In this document: in pieces, positions 36,505 through 46,499 of the stretch
How positions within the stretch are numbered: position 1 is the stretch's first letter
How the letters are laid out: each line of letters starts with the position of its first letter
Source: Psychrobacter aquimaris
GTDB lineage: Bacteria > Pseudomonadota > Gammaproteobacteria > Pseudomonadales > Moraxellaceae
Length of the DNA: 64,000 nt
Assembly: GCF_016107525.1 (NCBI RefSeq)
Contig: NZ_JABASR010000002.1
Location: 62,001 to 126,000 of the forward strand
Direction: 5' to 3'
Notes under the pieces: generated by a model
What the model saw: the letters and a program-made list of their open reading frames with translations, nothing else
Database searches by the model: none
Told to the model about the DNA's origin: nothing
Position numbers and translations under genes: made by a program

Positions 36505-38328
36505 ATGCCACAAATGTCAGACAATCATTCTCATACTCGCATCAAAAAACTATCGCCGCTGCTCATCAATCAATTGGCAGCGGGTGAGGTAGTGACGCGC
36601 CCAGCAGCAGTGGTCAAAGAGCTATTAGAAAATGCCATTGACGCTGGTGCGACCAATATTGAGATACATATTACTCAAGGCGGCATGGGTATGATTGAAC
36701 TGGTCGACAATGGCGTGGGCATTCATCCCGAGGATATGGTCATGGCAATTACTCGTCATGCAACCAGTAAAGTGGCGGATGTGGCTAATTTGCATGGTAT
36801 TACGACGTTGGGATTTCGCGGGGAAGCATTGGCAGCAACGGCGGCAGTATCTCGGCTGACCTTAACCAGTAGCCATGACGACAGTGGCATTGGTCGCCAG
36901 TTGCAAGTCGCCGGTGTGTTAGATGATGCGGCAAAGCTCATGCCAGTTGTACATCATCGTGGTACGAGCATTACGGTTAAGGATTTATATTTTAATGTAC
37001 CAGCCCGCCGTGGTAACTTGAAATCTATTGCGACGGAGTTCGGTCATATTGAAACGATTGTGCGCGAAGTGGCTTTGGCGCGCGCAGATGTGGCACTGAC
37101 GCTCTTTCATGACAATAAAAAACGGCTGTCACTTTCTTCAAGTGCGATGTCTTTAAGTACGATGTCTTCAACTACAAGGCTTTCAAATTCAAAGTCTTTA
37201 AGTGCTGTTTCTACAAATACTAATGGCAACAATAATGTCCATCCTTTGCCATTATCACGTCTTGAGCAAGCGACTGGGTTGCCGTTGACCAAGAAGGCGT
37301 TAGAAATAGTGATAGACCTCACCAGTTTAATGCAGCCATCCAGAGATTATGCTAATAGTGGTTTTGGCGATAAAGCAAGCGTTAATGGTTGGTTATGGCC
37401 TATCACTGATTTGCAGGATACCTTACCAAAGTTAATCTATGTGAATGGCAGACTGGTCAAAGAAGCATTGATAAGCAATCAGCTACGCCAACTTGCCCAA
37501 ACTGCTCAGTTGGTAGGTATTGGCTATGCGCTTTATTTTGATTTGCCCACTCAGTGGCTCAATGTTAATGTGCATCCATCTAAACAGCGCATTAAAATAA
37601 GTCCGCTCAATAATATTATGGCGCATGTAAGCCATGCGATTCGGACAAAACTTAAGACGGTAGTAGCTACAGAGCCGATCAATTCTACTGATGATAGTCG
37701 AATATTAAATAATGCCCAGATACTAGCTACTAATCTGTCTATCGATAACGTATTCGCTACTGTAGTTCCAAAGATATCAACGACCATTCATTCAAGCAAA
37801 GGCCAGCAGGTAAAAGCGCCCAAGCAACCCTATCAGTTGTCAGAAAATAGGTATTCGCCTCAAACCTTAAACGCATCAAATGTTTCTGAGAAAACAAGTC
37901 AAAACACCAAAGATATCGCTATACATTCGACATCTTTGCCTTATTGCTTAGATGTTGTTACTCATTTAAATGAGGTGTTAATTGAATCTGTTGGCACGAA
38001 ATATATTGAGGATAAAGCGCTGCCTTGGTTGTTGTTTTATCATCAAAGCCAATGTGTACTGATTGGTGCAGAGGATTGGCAATCAAAGATTGGTTCGTTA
38101 TTTGAGTCAAGTTTACTTAGCAATACAGTATATAAAAAATATCAATTGTTGCCCGGTGCAGATGACATTAATCAGCAAATTGCTGCCGTGAGTATGCAAA
38201 TGTCAAAACAAGACTTAATGGTGTTCTTGGCGGATATCGACGCGTTACTGACTCAGTATGCGATCAAAGCTATAGATGGTAATCAATTAGCAACATTGAT
38301 GCTATTATCTGCGCCTGAGTCAAGATAG
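36505..38328 (+). CDS. mutL: DNA mismatch repair protein MutL
   Basis: A 607-residue GHKL ATPase that links MutS to downstream repair. N-terminal motifs: INQLAAGEVV, ELLENAIDAGA (about 41-51), LVDNGVGI and TLGFRGEALAA. A Ser/Thr/Asn-rich linker (about 210-245) and a long low-complexity middle (about 405-480) precede the C-terminal dimerisation domain. The metal-binding DQHAxxExxxxE endonuclease motif is not visible, as in MutH-using bacteria. It stands in the usual tsaE-mutL-miaA-hfq order. Confidence 0.93.
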   Translation: MPQMSDNHSHTRIKKLSPLLINQLAAGEVVTRPAAVVKELLENAIDAGATNIEIHITQGGMGMIELVDNGVGIHPEDMVMAITRHATSKVADVANLHGITTLGFRGEALAATAAVSRLTLTSSHDDSGIGRQLQVAGVLDDAAKLMPVVHHRGTSITVKDLYFNVPARRGNLKSIATEFGHIETIVREVALARADVALTLFHDNKKRLSLSSSAMSLSTMSSTTRLSNSKSLSAVSTNTNGNNNVHPLPLSRLEQATGLPLTKKALEIVIDLTSLMQPSRDYANSGFGDKASVNGWLWPITDLQDTLPKLIYVNGRLVKEALISNQLRQLAQTAQLVGIGYALYFDLPTQWLNVNVHPSKQRIKISPLNNIMAHVSHAIRTKLKTVVATEPINSTDDSRILNNAQILATNLSIDNVFATVVPKISTTIHSSKGQQVKAPKQPYQLSENRYSPQTLNASNVSEKTSQNTKDIAIHSTSLPYCLDVVTHLNEVLIESVGTKYIEDKALPWLLFYHQSQCVLIGAEDWQSKIGSLFESSLLSNTVYKKYQLLPGADDINQQIAAVSMQMSKQDLMVFLADIDALLTQYAIKAIDGNQLATLMLLSAPESR

Positions 38329-38419
38329 CTATAACGACAAAAATCTAATAAGCAAACTTTAGCAATGACACAGCTCAAATTTATTTATTGCTACTAATAT
38401 CATTAATAAAGGCAATTCT

Positions 38420-39568
38420 ATGCAACTTTCATCTGATAGCTCATCTTATCGCCTAAACTCCAATTTAGCGGATAATAGCGTGGTGTGTTTGATGGCGCCG
38501 ACAGCAAGTGGCAAGACTGCACTGGCTTATGAGTTATATGATACAGGGCGTTATGAGCTAATTTCAGTAGATTCAGCGCTGATATATCGTGATATGAATA
38601 TCGGTACGGCAAAACCAACAGCTACTGAGTTGGGGCGTTATCCACATCATTTGGTTGATATTATCGATCCTATGCAGAGTTATAGCGTCGCTGAATTTGT
38701 GAATGACGTTGCCCGTTTGATTGATAGCTGTCACGAGAATGGCAAAATACCTTTGCTGGTAGGCGGCACTATGATGTATTACATGGCGTTATTAGACGGG
38801 CTATCTCCAGTACCTGACAGTGATGATAGCGTTCGCGTACGTGTGGAGCAGTGGCGGCAAGATGAAGGCATTAGTGCGCTTTACGACTATTTGGGTGAGA
38901 TAGATCCTATCAGCCATGAGCGCCTTAATGCGACTGATACTCAGCGCATCACCCGAGCAGTTGAAGTCTATCTGCAAACTGACATCCCTATAAGTGACTG
39001 GCAGCGAAAGCCCAAGAAAGCATTGGCAAATAACCCCAATCAGCAATGGCATGCATTGACAGTCATGCCTGATCGTCCATGGTTACATACACGTATCGAG
39101 CAGCGTTTAGATATCATGTGGAATGATGGGTTGGTGACTGAGGTCATTGGTCTGCTGGAGCGCTATCCTTTAACACCAAACCTGCCATCCATGCGCTGTG
39201 TGGGTTATCGACAAGTATTAGAATACCTAGTACATATCAATCACCCAGTCTTTGAACAATCTCATCTAGACAAAGCACAATTTTACAGTGCTTTTGGGGT
39301 GCTTCAGTCATCAGATAAATCAAGCTTATCTGATGGCGAGACCGAGGTGCTTGCTTGTCAGCAAATGCAAAATAAGGCATTATATGCGACAAGACAATTG
39401 GCAAAACGACAGTACACATGGTTACGTAAAGTCATGCAATTGCCTAATACCTCCATAGATATGGCGTTAGCAGCAGATGCATCTAGCGATAAAGATTCTT
39501 CTGCAGACCGCGATATGGTGGTAAAAACATTTACGACGATGGCACAGGCAAGAGACTATTTATATTAA
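38420..39568 (+). CDS. miaA: tRNA dimethylallyltransferase
   Basis: A 382-residue enzyme that adds dimethylallyl to A37 of tRNAs reading UNN codons. The N-terminal P-loop is LMAPTASGKTALAYEL (about 24-39), then SVDSALIYRDMNIGTAKPT and the insertion PHHLVDIIDPMQSYSVAEF; VGGTMMYYMALLDGLSPVP and LPSMRCVGYRQ follow. An acidic insert (about 299-315) lies before the final RQLAKRQYTWLR motif, making it longer than the usual 310 residues. It lies directly upstream of hfq, as in other gamma-proteobacteria. Confidence 0.94.
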   Translation: MQLSSDSSSYRLNSNLADNSVVCLMAPTASGKTALAYELYDTGRYELISVDSALIYRDMNIGTAKPTATELGRYPHHLVDIIDPMQSYSVAEFVNDVARLIDSCHENGKIPLLVGGTMMYYMALLDGLSPVPDSDDSVRVRVEQWRQDEGISALYDYLGEIDPISHERLNATDTQRITRAVEVYLQTDIPISDWQRKPKKALANNPNQQWHALTVMPDRPWLHTRIEQRLDIMWNDGLVTEVIGLLERYPLTPNLPSMRCVGYRQVLEYLVHINHPVFEQSHLDKAQFYSAFGVLQSSDKSSLSDGETEVLACQQMQNKALYATRQLAKRQYTWLRKVMQLPNTSIDMALAADASSDKDSSADRDMVVKTFTTMAQARDYLY

Positions 39569-40039
39569 AGCTATCAATGATACTAAAGCTATCAGTTATA
39601 GCAAAACTACCAGCGTTTCAAAATCTGGTACGAGTTAATACCTTATAAATACGGTATTGTGTACTGAAAGCACAGTGTTGCAAAAAGCTCTATACAACTA
39701 TTAGAAAGTAATGACAATTAGTATCAAAATATATTGTAGATAGCTGTTATAATTTACATTCATCAAAATAGTAGGTGTGGTATTAGCCTAACTGTGTATT
39801 TAATCAATATTAATTGACGTTTGTTGATAAGAATAACTAATGAAACAACTAGTTACTTAATTATTTACAATAATAATGTATTCGCGATAAAGTGGAATCA
39901 CTTAAGAACAATTAGCGTTTATTTAGATACGTTTTATAAAGAAAATTTATTATTGTATCTGCCGTTAGCCATTATAATTAAATTAACACTTAAAATAATT
40001 GGCACTAAAACATAATTAATAATATTTAGGAGAGCTCTC
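39569..40039. promoter_or_regulatory. AT-rich hfq upstream region
   Basis: 471 bases. The sequence TAAAGCTATCA occurs twice (39567-39577, 39586-39596). TGTTATAAT at 39745-39753 is an extended -10 sequence and could start a leader of about 280 bases for hfq. AGGAGAG precedes the hfq ATG. No further gene seen. Confidence 0.4.
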
Positions 40040-40573
40040 ATGTCAAAAGGACAAACTTTACAAGATCCGTTTTTGAACTCGCTGCGCAAAGATCGCATTC
40101 CTGTCTCTATTTTTTTGGTCAATGGTATCAAGCTGCAAGGTCAGATTGAATCATTTGATCAGTACGTTGTATTGCTCAAAAATACAGTCAGTCAAATGGT
40201 ATACAAACACGCTATCTCAACCGTCGTGCCAGCACGTAATCCACGTAGCAGTACGACAACGACAGGTACTAGCACTCAACCGCAAAGCACTGCTCCAGCA
40301 GGTTATCAAGGCGGCGGATTTGAGCGTGGTAGTAATCCTGCCAGTACAGGTGGCTTTGAAGAGCGCGGTTTTGCGTCTAGTCGTAGTGGTTTTAATCGTG
40401 GCGGCTTTAGCCAAGGTCAAGATCGTGGCTTTGAGCGTGGTAGCTTTGGTCAGAGTCAGGATCGCGGCTTTGAGCGCGGCGGTTTTGGTCAAGACCGTGG
40501 CTTCGAAAATCCAGCAGACAATACGGGTTTTGAGGATAAGTCAAACGATGAATCTAATGATAACAATGGTTAG
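40040..40573 (+). CDS. hfq: RNA chaperone Hfq with glycine-rich C-terminal domain
   Basis: A 177-residue Hfq. Residues 1-65 are the ring-forming Sm core ([20 protein letters not shown], then [11 protein letters not shown]). The remaining 112 residues form a disordered Gly/Phe/Arg-rich tail with repeats of the type GFERG...GQ.QDR, encoded by DNA that repeats itself between about 40410 and 40505. Hfq helps sRNAs pair with mRNAs. The extended tail is a known feature of Moraxellaceae. Own terminator follows; miaA lies upstream as usual. Confidence 0.95.
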   Translation: MSKGQTLQDPFLNSLRKDRIPVSIFLVNGIKLQGQIESFDQYVVLLKNTVSQMVYKHAISTVVPARNPRSSTTTTGTSTQPQSTAPAGYQGGGFERGSNPASTGGFEERGFASSRSGFNRGGFSQGQDRGFERGSFGQSQDRGFERGGFGQDRGFENPADNTGFEDKSNDESNDNNG

Positions 40574-40625
40574 AAAGCAAGATTCATTATCGAAGGTGTA
40601 TTACTAATATATGATTTGTCCGATC

Positions 40626-40656
40626 AAAACCTGCTTTTTATAGTGGGTTTTTTTTG
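40626..40656 (+). terminator. Terminator after hfq
   Basis: A 10-bp stem AAAACCTGCT (40626-40635) with AGTGGGTTTT (40642-40651), containing G-U pairs, then T residues. Confidence 0.72.
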
Positions 40657-40788
40657 TATAAATAAACGTATAATAATGGTCTGAGATTACGTGCAGAGCT
40701 GTTAGCGATTGGTTTCGCAGATTATTATTAATATTGGGCATAGTATAGTAAAATACGTGATTGATTCATTATAAAATAGAGCGAATCC

Positions 40789-41781
40789 ATGAGTAATACC
40801 CCAATCAATCTAACCCATGAGCAATTTATCAGTAAGGCTATCGAAGCGATTAATACTGAGATATCGGCGTTGGCTTTACTAACAGAGCAGATAGACGATA
40901 GATTTGCGCAAGCTTGCGATATTATTTTGGCTTGTAAGGGTCGAGTCGTGGTCACTGGTATGGGTAAGTCAGGATTGATTGGGCGTAAAATAGCGGCGAC
41001 GTTTGCCTCTACTGGTACGCCAGCCTTTTTTATGCATCCTGGTGAAGCAGGGCATGGCGACTTAGGCATGTTGGTAAAAGGTGATGTACTGCTTGCCATC
41101 TCTAACTCTGGTGAGTCCGATGAGATTAAGATGCTGCTGCCAGTGGTCAAACATCTAAATATTCCACTGATTAGTATTAGCCGTGATAAGCGCGGTATGT
41201 TACCTCGTGCCGCTAACATTGTATTGACGCTTGGTAAATCGCAAGAGGCTTGTCCACTTAATCTTGCTCCTACCTCTAGTACCACGGCGACATTGGCACT
41301 TGGAGATGCATTAGCCGTTGCCTTAGTACATGCGCGCAACTTTACCTCAGAAGATTTCGCATTATCGCATCCAGCAGGCGCATTAGGTCGTCAGCTGCTA
41401 ACGCGAGTTGAAGATTTAATGCATACTAGATCAGAAGATTTACCGCTCATTCATCAGCAAGCACCCCTGCAAGAAGCGCTTTTCACTATGTCTGCTGGGC
41501 GGTTAGGTATGACGGTGGTGACCGATGATAATGATAAGGTGGTTGGGGTATTTACAGATGGTGACCTACGCCGTGGTCTAGAAAAAGGCATCGATTTGCA
41601 AACACCGATGCGTGAAGTAATGATCAGCAATCCACGGTGCATTAGCAAGACCATGCGCGCATCAGATGCGCTCAGTGTAATGAATGAAAATGGCATCAGT
41701 CAGTTGCTAATCATTGACGACGAAGACCGTTTAGAAGCGATTATTACGGTACATGATTTGCTACAAGCCGGTGTAAAATAA
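40789..41781 (+). CDS. kdsD: Arabinose-5-phosphate isomerase
   Basis: A 330-residue isomerase that makes D-arabinose 5-phosphate from ribulose 5-phosphate for Kdo. The SIS domain (about 40-175) includes GRVVVTGMGKSGLIGRKIA, FMHPGEAGHGDLGM and ISNSGESDEI; two CBS domains follow (about 205-330; LMHTRSEDLPLI, TDGDLRRGLEKG). It is the first gene in the Kdo/LPS-transport group, with kdsC next after 66 bases. Confidence 0.94.
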   Translation: MSNTPINLTHEQFISKAIEAINTEISALALLTEQIDDRFAQACDIILACKGRVVVTGMGKSGLIGRKIAATFASTGTPAFFMHPGEAGHGDLGMLVKGDVLLAISNSGESDEIKMLLPVVKHLNIPLISISRDKRGMLPRAANIVLTLGKSQEACPLNLAPTSSTTATLALGDALAVALVHARNFTSEDFALSHPAGALGRQLLTRVEDLMHTRSEDLPLIHQQAPLQEALFTMSAGRLGMTVVTDDNDKVVGVFTDGDLRRGLEKGIDLQTPMREVMISNPRCISKTMRASDALSVMNENGISQLLIIDDEDRLEAIITVHDLLQAGVK

Positions 41782-41850
41782 CGAGAATTAATAAAAATAT
41801 TGATTTATAACAATAAAATTTAAAAAACAGCGTTAAGAAAGAGGGACATG

Positions 41851-42417
41851 ATGCAAGACTTAATCAAAAAAGCTGGACAAGTAAAACTGTTGATAATGGA
41901 CGTCGATGGTATTTTATCGAATGGTCAAATTATCTATGATGCCAATGGTATCGAGACCAAGGCTTTTTCTGTCCATGATGGCGTAGGGGTTAAGTCGTTA
42001 GCACGTTATGGTATTTTGACGGCTATTATCACAGGTCGTAGCAGTGCCATGGTGGATAAGCGCGCCGCGGAAATGGGTGTTAATCATGTGGTGCAAGGTC
42101 GTGACGATAAGCTGGTTGCTTTAAATGAGCTGCTAAGCATACTTGATCCAGCGCTCAATATCACGGCTGCCGACTGCGCTTATATGGGTGATGATTTGCC
42201 AGATATTAAAGCTATGCAAACCGTTGGATTTGCTGCAACAGTACCCAATGCACACGCCGAAGTCATCAATCGCAGTGATATGGTCACTACCCGAGCAGGT
42301 GGCACTGGCGCAGTACGTGAAATATGTGACCTCATTTTGAAAGGTCATGGACACTATCAAGACTTTATCGCGCACTATACGCTTGATGAAGTCAAAACTC
42401 AGGATAATTTGTCGTGA
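41851..42417 (+). CDS. kdsC: 3-deoxy-D-manno-octulosonate 8-phosphate phosphatase
   Basis: A 188-residue HAD phosphatase that releases Kdo from Kdo 8-phosphate. The nucleophile motif is LIMDVDGILSNG (about 15-26), followed by the catalytic ITGRSS, and GDDLPDIKAM for metal binding. No cap domain, as in all KdsC. Of two adjacent ATG codons, 41851 is chosen because GAGG (41841-41844) is 6 bases upstream; the other (41848) would be too close. Its stop overlaps lptC by GTGA. Confidence 0.93.
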   Translation: MQDLIKKAGQVKLLIMDVDGILSNGQIIYDANGIETKAFSVHDGVGVKSLARYGILTAIITGRSSAMVDKRAAEMGVNHVVQGRDDKLVALNELLSILDPALNITAADCAYMGDDLPDIKAMQTVGFAATVPNAHAEVINRSDMVTTRAGGTGAVREICDLILKGHGHYQDFIAHYTLDEVKTQDNLS

Positions 42418-42998
42418 ATACTCGTGTTTTAATAGTCCTTGCCTTGATTATCGCCGGTATTGCAGGCTGGTTTTTTCAACAACAAGGAGAGATAGCGCCA
42501 CCAGTTAGTATGGAAGCGACTGATGTTGATTATGAAGCAACAGACATCAAAGCGGTACAGACTAATGAGAAAGGCGAAACCGAGTATGAGCTGACTGCCA
42601 AAACATTGACGCACAATCCAGAGACCAATTTAGATGAGATGTCAGGCATCACTATGAATTGGGAGCCATCGGCAGAGCAGCGCTATCGTATTGAAGCGGG
42701 CAGTGCTGCTATCAGTCAGCAGACGGGTGAACTCAGCTTGTCAGGGGGGTTTTCACTGGTCAGTGAAGGCAATAAAGACGCACCAGATATTGAACCGATA
42801 AAGGTGACAGGTAGTATCCTTAAGGGCAATACCAAATCAGGGCAAGTATATAGTGATGCGCCTGTTAAGGTTGAACAAGGCATGAATCGGTTTGAAGCTT
42901 CTAGCATGACCGCCAACCTTGAGACTGGTGAATATGAGTTTGGTCAAGTTGCTGTCGCTTTTACTCCAGCTGACCGCCAAGATAAAGCATTGTTTTGA
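42414..42998 (+). CDS. lptC: LPS export protein LptC
   Basis: A 194-residue protein with one N-terminal membrane helix (about 4-20, VLIVLALIIAGIAGWFF) and a periplasmic beta-jellyroll, which passes LPS from LptBFG to LptA. YELTAKTLTHNPETN and ASSMTANLETGEYEF are typical strand segments. The start GTG overlaps the kdsC stop by 4 bases (GTGA), so translation is coupled. Confidence 0.9.
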   Translation: MNTRVLIVLALIIAGIAGWFFQQQGEIAPPVSMEATDVDYEATDIKAVQTNEKGETEYELTAKTLTHNPETNLDEMSGITMNWEPSAEQRYRIEAGSAAISQQTGELSLSGGFSLVSEGNKDAPDIEPIKVTGSILKGNTKSGQVYSDAPVKVEQGMNRFEASSMTANLETGEYEFGQVAVAFTPADRQDKALF

Positions 42999-43088
42999 TC
43001 GCAATAACTCTTATTGACTATGTAATAAAAATAGCAGCTAGCATAAAGTTTGCAAATCCTACTACCCATTATAAAACGAGTGATTTTT

Positions 43089-43667
43089 ATGACATCTAAA
43101 TTTTTGCCTACTTTGCGCTCATCATTAGCACGCTTCAATCTAACATCGTGCCGCTTGCGTCAATTACATGTGCTGCCAACGGTTATACTGCTGGCACTGC
43201 CACTTTACAGTCATGCGCTGCCATCAGATGCCAATCAAGAAATCAAACTATTGGCTGACAAAGCGACCTATAGTGAGCGTACAGGCGTTACCAGCTATTC
43301 AGGTAGTGTCATTATCACTCAAGGTACGTTTAAAATGACCGCTGATAATATTACGGTTAACCTATCACAGGGTCGCAGTATCAACTCGGCAGTAGCGACC
43401 GGACGCCCTGCAACCATGCAACAGGTTGTCACACAAGAAAAAGGGCTGGCTAAAGGTCAAGCCAATAAGATTGATTATAATGCAGTCACTGGTATTGTTA
43501 CTTTGACAGGTAATGCTAAGTTGGTTCAAAATGGTGCAAGTTTTGCTGGTAATGTCATTCGTTATAGCCTAAAAGCTGGTGATGTCGAAGCAACTGCTGG
43601 CGGTAATCAGCGCGTAGAGTTGGTGTTTCCGCCCAGTAGTAATGGTAGCCAAAGTAGCATCCGCTAG
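43089..43667 (+). CDS. lptA: Periplasmic LPS-bridge protein LptA
   Basis: A 192-residue protein. The ATG at 43089 is preferred to a TTG at 43050. It has an unusually long positively charged N-terminal part before the signal-peptide hydrophobic core (TVILLALPLYSHA, ending near residue 46), then the OstA/LptA beta-jellyroll: DKATYSERTGVTSYSGSVII, GTFKMTADNITVNL, and ANKIDYNAVTGIVTLTGNAKL. It carries LPS across the periplasm between LptC and LptD. It lies between lptC and lptB. Confidence 0.92.
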   Translation: MTSKFLPTLRSSLARFNLTSCRLRQLHVLPTVILLALPLYSHALPSDANQEIKLLADKATYSERTGVTSYSGSVIITQGTFKMTADNITVNLSQGRSINSAVATGRPATMQQVVTQEKGLAKGQANKIDYNAVTGIVTLTGNAKLVQNGASFAGNVIRYSLKAGDVEATAGGNQRVELVFPPSSNGSQSSIR

Positions 43668-43746
43668 AAAGCTGAATGGTTGATGTAATGCTATCAACAC
43701 CCCTTAGCGTATTAATGCTTGAATTCTGCAACCGTATGAGTAAGTT

Positions 43747-44526
43747 ATGAGTGATAATAAAAATACAAACCCTTTGGCAACCAATAATAATACAGCGCCT
43801 GCCACGCGATTATCGATGCAAAATCTAGGCAAACGCTATGGTAAGCGCTGGGTTGTGAAAGATGTCTCTTTCTCCGTAGAACAAGGGCAGGTCGTTGGTT
43901 TATTAGGTCCAAATGGTGCAGGTAAGACAACCAGCTTTTATATGGTGGTAGGGTTGGTCAATATGGATAAAGGCCGTGTCACTCTAGGAAAAATGGATCT
44001 GTCTAAATATGCCATGCATGAGCGTGCGCGTGCGGGTATTGGTTACTTACCACAAGAAGCATCTATATTTCGCAAATTGTCTATCGAAGACAACATCTTG
44101 GCTATTTTAGAAACTCGTAAAGAATTGAGTAAAAGTGAGCAAAAGCAAGAGCTTGAAAAACTAATCGGTGAGTTTCATTTAGAGCATGTGCGAAAATCAT
44201 TAGGCATGAGCGTATCAGGTGGTGAGCGTCGTCGCTGTGAAATTGCCCGTGCATTGGCGGCTGACCCAAAGTTTATTTTATTAGATGAGCCGTTTGCAGG
44301 CGTCGATCCTATCTCTGTTGGTGATATCAAAGACGTTATTTTGACCCTAAAAAATCGTGGTATTGGTGTTTTGATTACTGATCATAACGTCCGCGATACT
44401 TTGGCCATTTGTGAGAAAGCTTATATCGTCTCAGAAGGCGCTATTATTGCTGAGGGTACTTCTAGTGAAGTGTTAGAAAATGAATTGGTGAAAGCCGTTT
44501 ATCTGGGTAAAGACTTTCAAGTGTGA
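43747..44526 (+). CDS. lptB: LPS export ABC transporter ATP-binding protein LptB
   Basis: A 259-residue ABC ATPase that powers LPS extraction with LptFG. Walker [12 protein letters not shown] (about 54-64), signature [16 protein letters not shown] and Walker [14 protein letters not shown], then the switch His in [10 protein letters not shown]. The first 20 residues are a polar extension. In many gamma-proteobacteria rpoN and hpf come next; here there is instead a 355-base gap with a repeat, then radA. Confidence 0.94.
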   Translation: MSDNKNTNPLATNNNTAPATRLSMQNLGKRYGKRWVVKDVSFSVEQGQVVGLLGPNGAGKTTSFYMVVGLVNMDKGRVTLGKMDLSKYAMHERARAGIGYLPQEASIFRKLSIEDNILAILETRKELSKSEQKQELEKLIGEFHLEHVRKSLGMSVSGGERRRCEIARALAADPKFILLDEPFAGVDPISVGDIKDVILTLKNRGIGVLITDHNVRDTLAICEKAYIVSEGAIIAEGTSSEVLENELVKAVYLGKDFQV

Positions 44527-44530
44527 ATTA

Positions 44531-44620
44531 GGATGTGTTGAATATTCGACTTGTCTCGAACACATTTTTGCTAAATTAGCAGCGATTAGCGGCAGCTATT
44601 TGCGAGTGTTCAATACGCCC
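44531..44620. mobile_element. 90-bp MITE-like inverted repeat downstream of lptB
   Basis: The left end GGATGTGTTGAATATTCG and the inverse of the right end (GGGCGTATTGAACACTCG) agree except for five transitions. A TA dinucleotide borders each end (44529-44530 and 44621-44622). The inside has no frame. It has the form of a small non-coding mobile unit with a TA target, or a large RNA hairpin. Confidence 0.5.
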
Positions 44621-44881
44621 TAACATCTCAATGCATTTTTCGCGTTACTATTTAAACTGTCTGTTGGATTTATAGTTTTCATTAAGCTCTCAAGACAGCG
44701 CTTGCTACTTTTCTTATATCTAGCTATTCATCACATTTAGCCTCATTTCTTCTATAAGATCTGGTTCATCATATCGATGGCTGATTTATCTCAAAATTTA
44801 TTCTCAAATTAACGCTTATAAGAGCGTCACGATATCTTATCAATTAATCTTGATTGGACACTTGAATAAGGTTCATACGTT
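44621..44881. other. Gap between the lptB-side repeat and radA
   Basis: AT-rich. No gene or strong signal; it presumably holds the radA promoter. Confidence 0.3.
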
Positions 44882-46321
44882 ATGGCAAAAAATAAGAGCA
44901 GTTATGTCTGTCAGCATTGCGGCGCGCATTTTGGTAAGTGGGCAGGGCAATGTACCGATTGCGGTGAATGGAATAGCTTGGTCGAAGCACCTAATGTCAG
45001 CATGCCGCATCATAATAAAAATGTTTCTAAACCAGCAGCAAATCGCTCAGCACCTCGTGAATCAGGCAGTGCACCAGCAGGAAACTATTCGGGCACGCAT
45101 AGTGCGGTCATGCCACTTAATGCCGTGAGTGTAACGCTAGACACACGTTTACCAACTGGTATCAGTGAGTTTGATCGTGTACTTGGTGGCGGATTGGTTG
45201 CCGGTTCAGTCGTTTTGATCGGCGGTGATCCTGGTATCGGTAAGTCGACGATTTTGTTGCAAACTGCGACCAATATGGCACGTGCCGACTCATTGGCAGG
45301 TAGTGCATTGTATGTGACTGGTGAAGAATCATTGGCACAGGTGGCTATGCGCGCTAGACGCTTGGATTTACCGGCCGATAGATTACGCGTGCTGGCTGAA
45401 ACCAATGTAGAGACTATCTGTGCAGCCCTGACTCAAGAGCAGCCCGCCATCGCTATTATTGACTCTATTCAAACCATTTATACGGATGCAATCAATTCTG
45501 CACCTGGCGGCGTCAGTCAAATTCGAGAGTCTGCGGCTATCTTGACTCGCTATGCCAAACAGACTGGTACAGCGCTATTTCTAGTGGGTCATGTAACCAA
45601 GGAAGGCACGCTCGCAGGGCCACGCGTCCTTGAACACATGGTTGATACTGTCTTATATTTTGAAGGTCAATCAGACTCACGCTTTCGGATGATTCGTGCC
45701 GTTAAAAACCGCTTTGGAGCAGTCAACGAATTAGGTATTTTTGGTATGACTGATATGGGACTGAAAGAGGTCGCCAATCCATCAGCGATATTTTTGAGCC
45801 GTTATGACAAACCTGTTGCTGGATCTGTCGTCATGGTCAGCCGCGAAGGCACACGACCCTTGTTGGTGGAGGTGCAAGCGTTAGTCGATGATTCACAAGG
45901 CTCACCTAGACGAATGGCATTAGGGTTGGATTTTCAGCGTCTGTCCATGCTGCTGGCCGTCATGCATCGTCACGGTGGTATTCACACCAGCGGACAAGAT
46001 GTGTACGTCAACGTCGTCGGTGGTGTCAAGGTCATAGAGACTGGATCTGATTTAGCGGTATTGTTGGCTTGTGCCTCAAGTATTAAAGAAAAAGCATTGC
46101 CATCGTCATTGGCCGTATTTGGTGAAGTGGGATTATCGGGTGAAATCCGTCCTGTACCGAACGGTCAAGAACGTTTAAAAGAAGCGATGAAACATGGGTT
46201 TAAGCATGCCATTATTCCAAAAGCCAACGCACCTGCTAAAGATGCACCTCAGTTTAAAGGTATCAATGTGATTGCCGTTGAACGTCTTGATGATGCCATT
46301 GAAAGTGCGTTTGAATTGTAA
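44882..46321 (+). CDS. radA: DNA repair protein RadA
   Basis: A 479-residue ATPase that promotes branch migration in recombination. It has an N-terminal zinc finger (YVCQHCGAHFGKWAGQCTDC, about 8-27), RecA-like core with GGDPGIGKST near 114-123, the RadA-specific KNRFG motif (about 276) and a Lon-protease-like C-domain (SSLAVFGEVGLSGEIRPV) without the active Ser-Lys pair of Lon. Single gene ended by a hairpin shared with rlpA. Confidence 0.95.
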   Translation: MAKNKSSYVCQHCGAHFGKWAGQCTDCGEWNSLVEAPNVSMPHHNKNVSKPAANRSAPRESGSAPAGNYSGTHSAVMPLNAVSVTLDTRLPTGISEFDRVLGGGLVAGSVVLIGGDPGIGKSTILLQTATNMARADSLAGSALYVTGEESLAQVAMRARRLDLPADRLRVLAETNVETICAALTQEQPAIAIIDSIQTIYTDAINSAPGGVSQIRESAAILTRYAKQTGTALFLVGHVTKEGTLAGPRVLEHMVDTVLYFEGQSDSRFRMIRAVKNRFGAVNELGIFGMTDMGLKEVANPSAIFLSRYDKPVAGSVVMVSREGTRPLLVEVQALVDDSQGSPRRMALGLDFQRLSMLLAVMHRHGGIHTSGQDVYVNVVGGVKVIETGSDLAVLLACASSIKEKALPSSLAVFGEVGLSGEIRPVPNGQERLKEAMKHGFKHAIIPKANAPAKDAPQFKGINVIAVERLDDAIESAFEL

Positions 46322-46428
46322 GGTTTAATGGTTTTGATTATGGTTGTTTTATAAGTTATCTCATAAGTCATTGCTAAGGGCTATAAGTTTATTCGTAGAG
46401 CCTAATGAACACAATAAACTGGAACCAC

Positions 46429-46468
46429 AAAAAAGCGCCTAATCACTGATGTATTAGGCGCTTTTTAT
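46429..46468. terminator. Two-way terminator between radA and rlpA
   Basis: Perfect 13-bp arms AAAAGCGCCTAAT (46431-46443) and inverse (46453-46465), with A and T runs outside. Confidence 0.85.
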
Positions 46469-46499
46469 GTTCTAATTCAGAGAGACTGTTTTCTCAGAA

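Noticed and set aside
39821..40015. A 64-codon frame before hfq
   Set aside because: It starts with TTG without a ribosome site, has AT-driven composition (Ile/Leu/Asn/Lys) and ends just before hfq; most likely leader sequence.
40217..40607. Overlapping frames in the hfq tail region on both strands
   Set aside because: Repetitive codons of the Gly-rich tail keep other frames open; the Val/Lys and Thr/Lys-rich products are artefacts.
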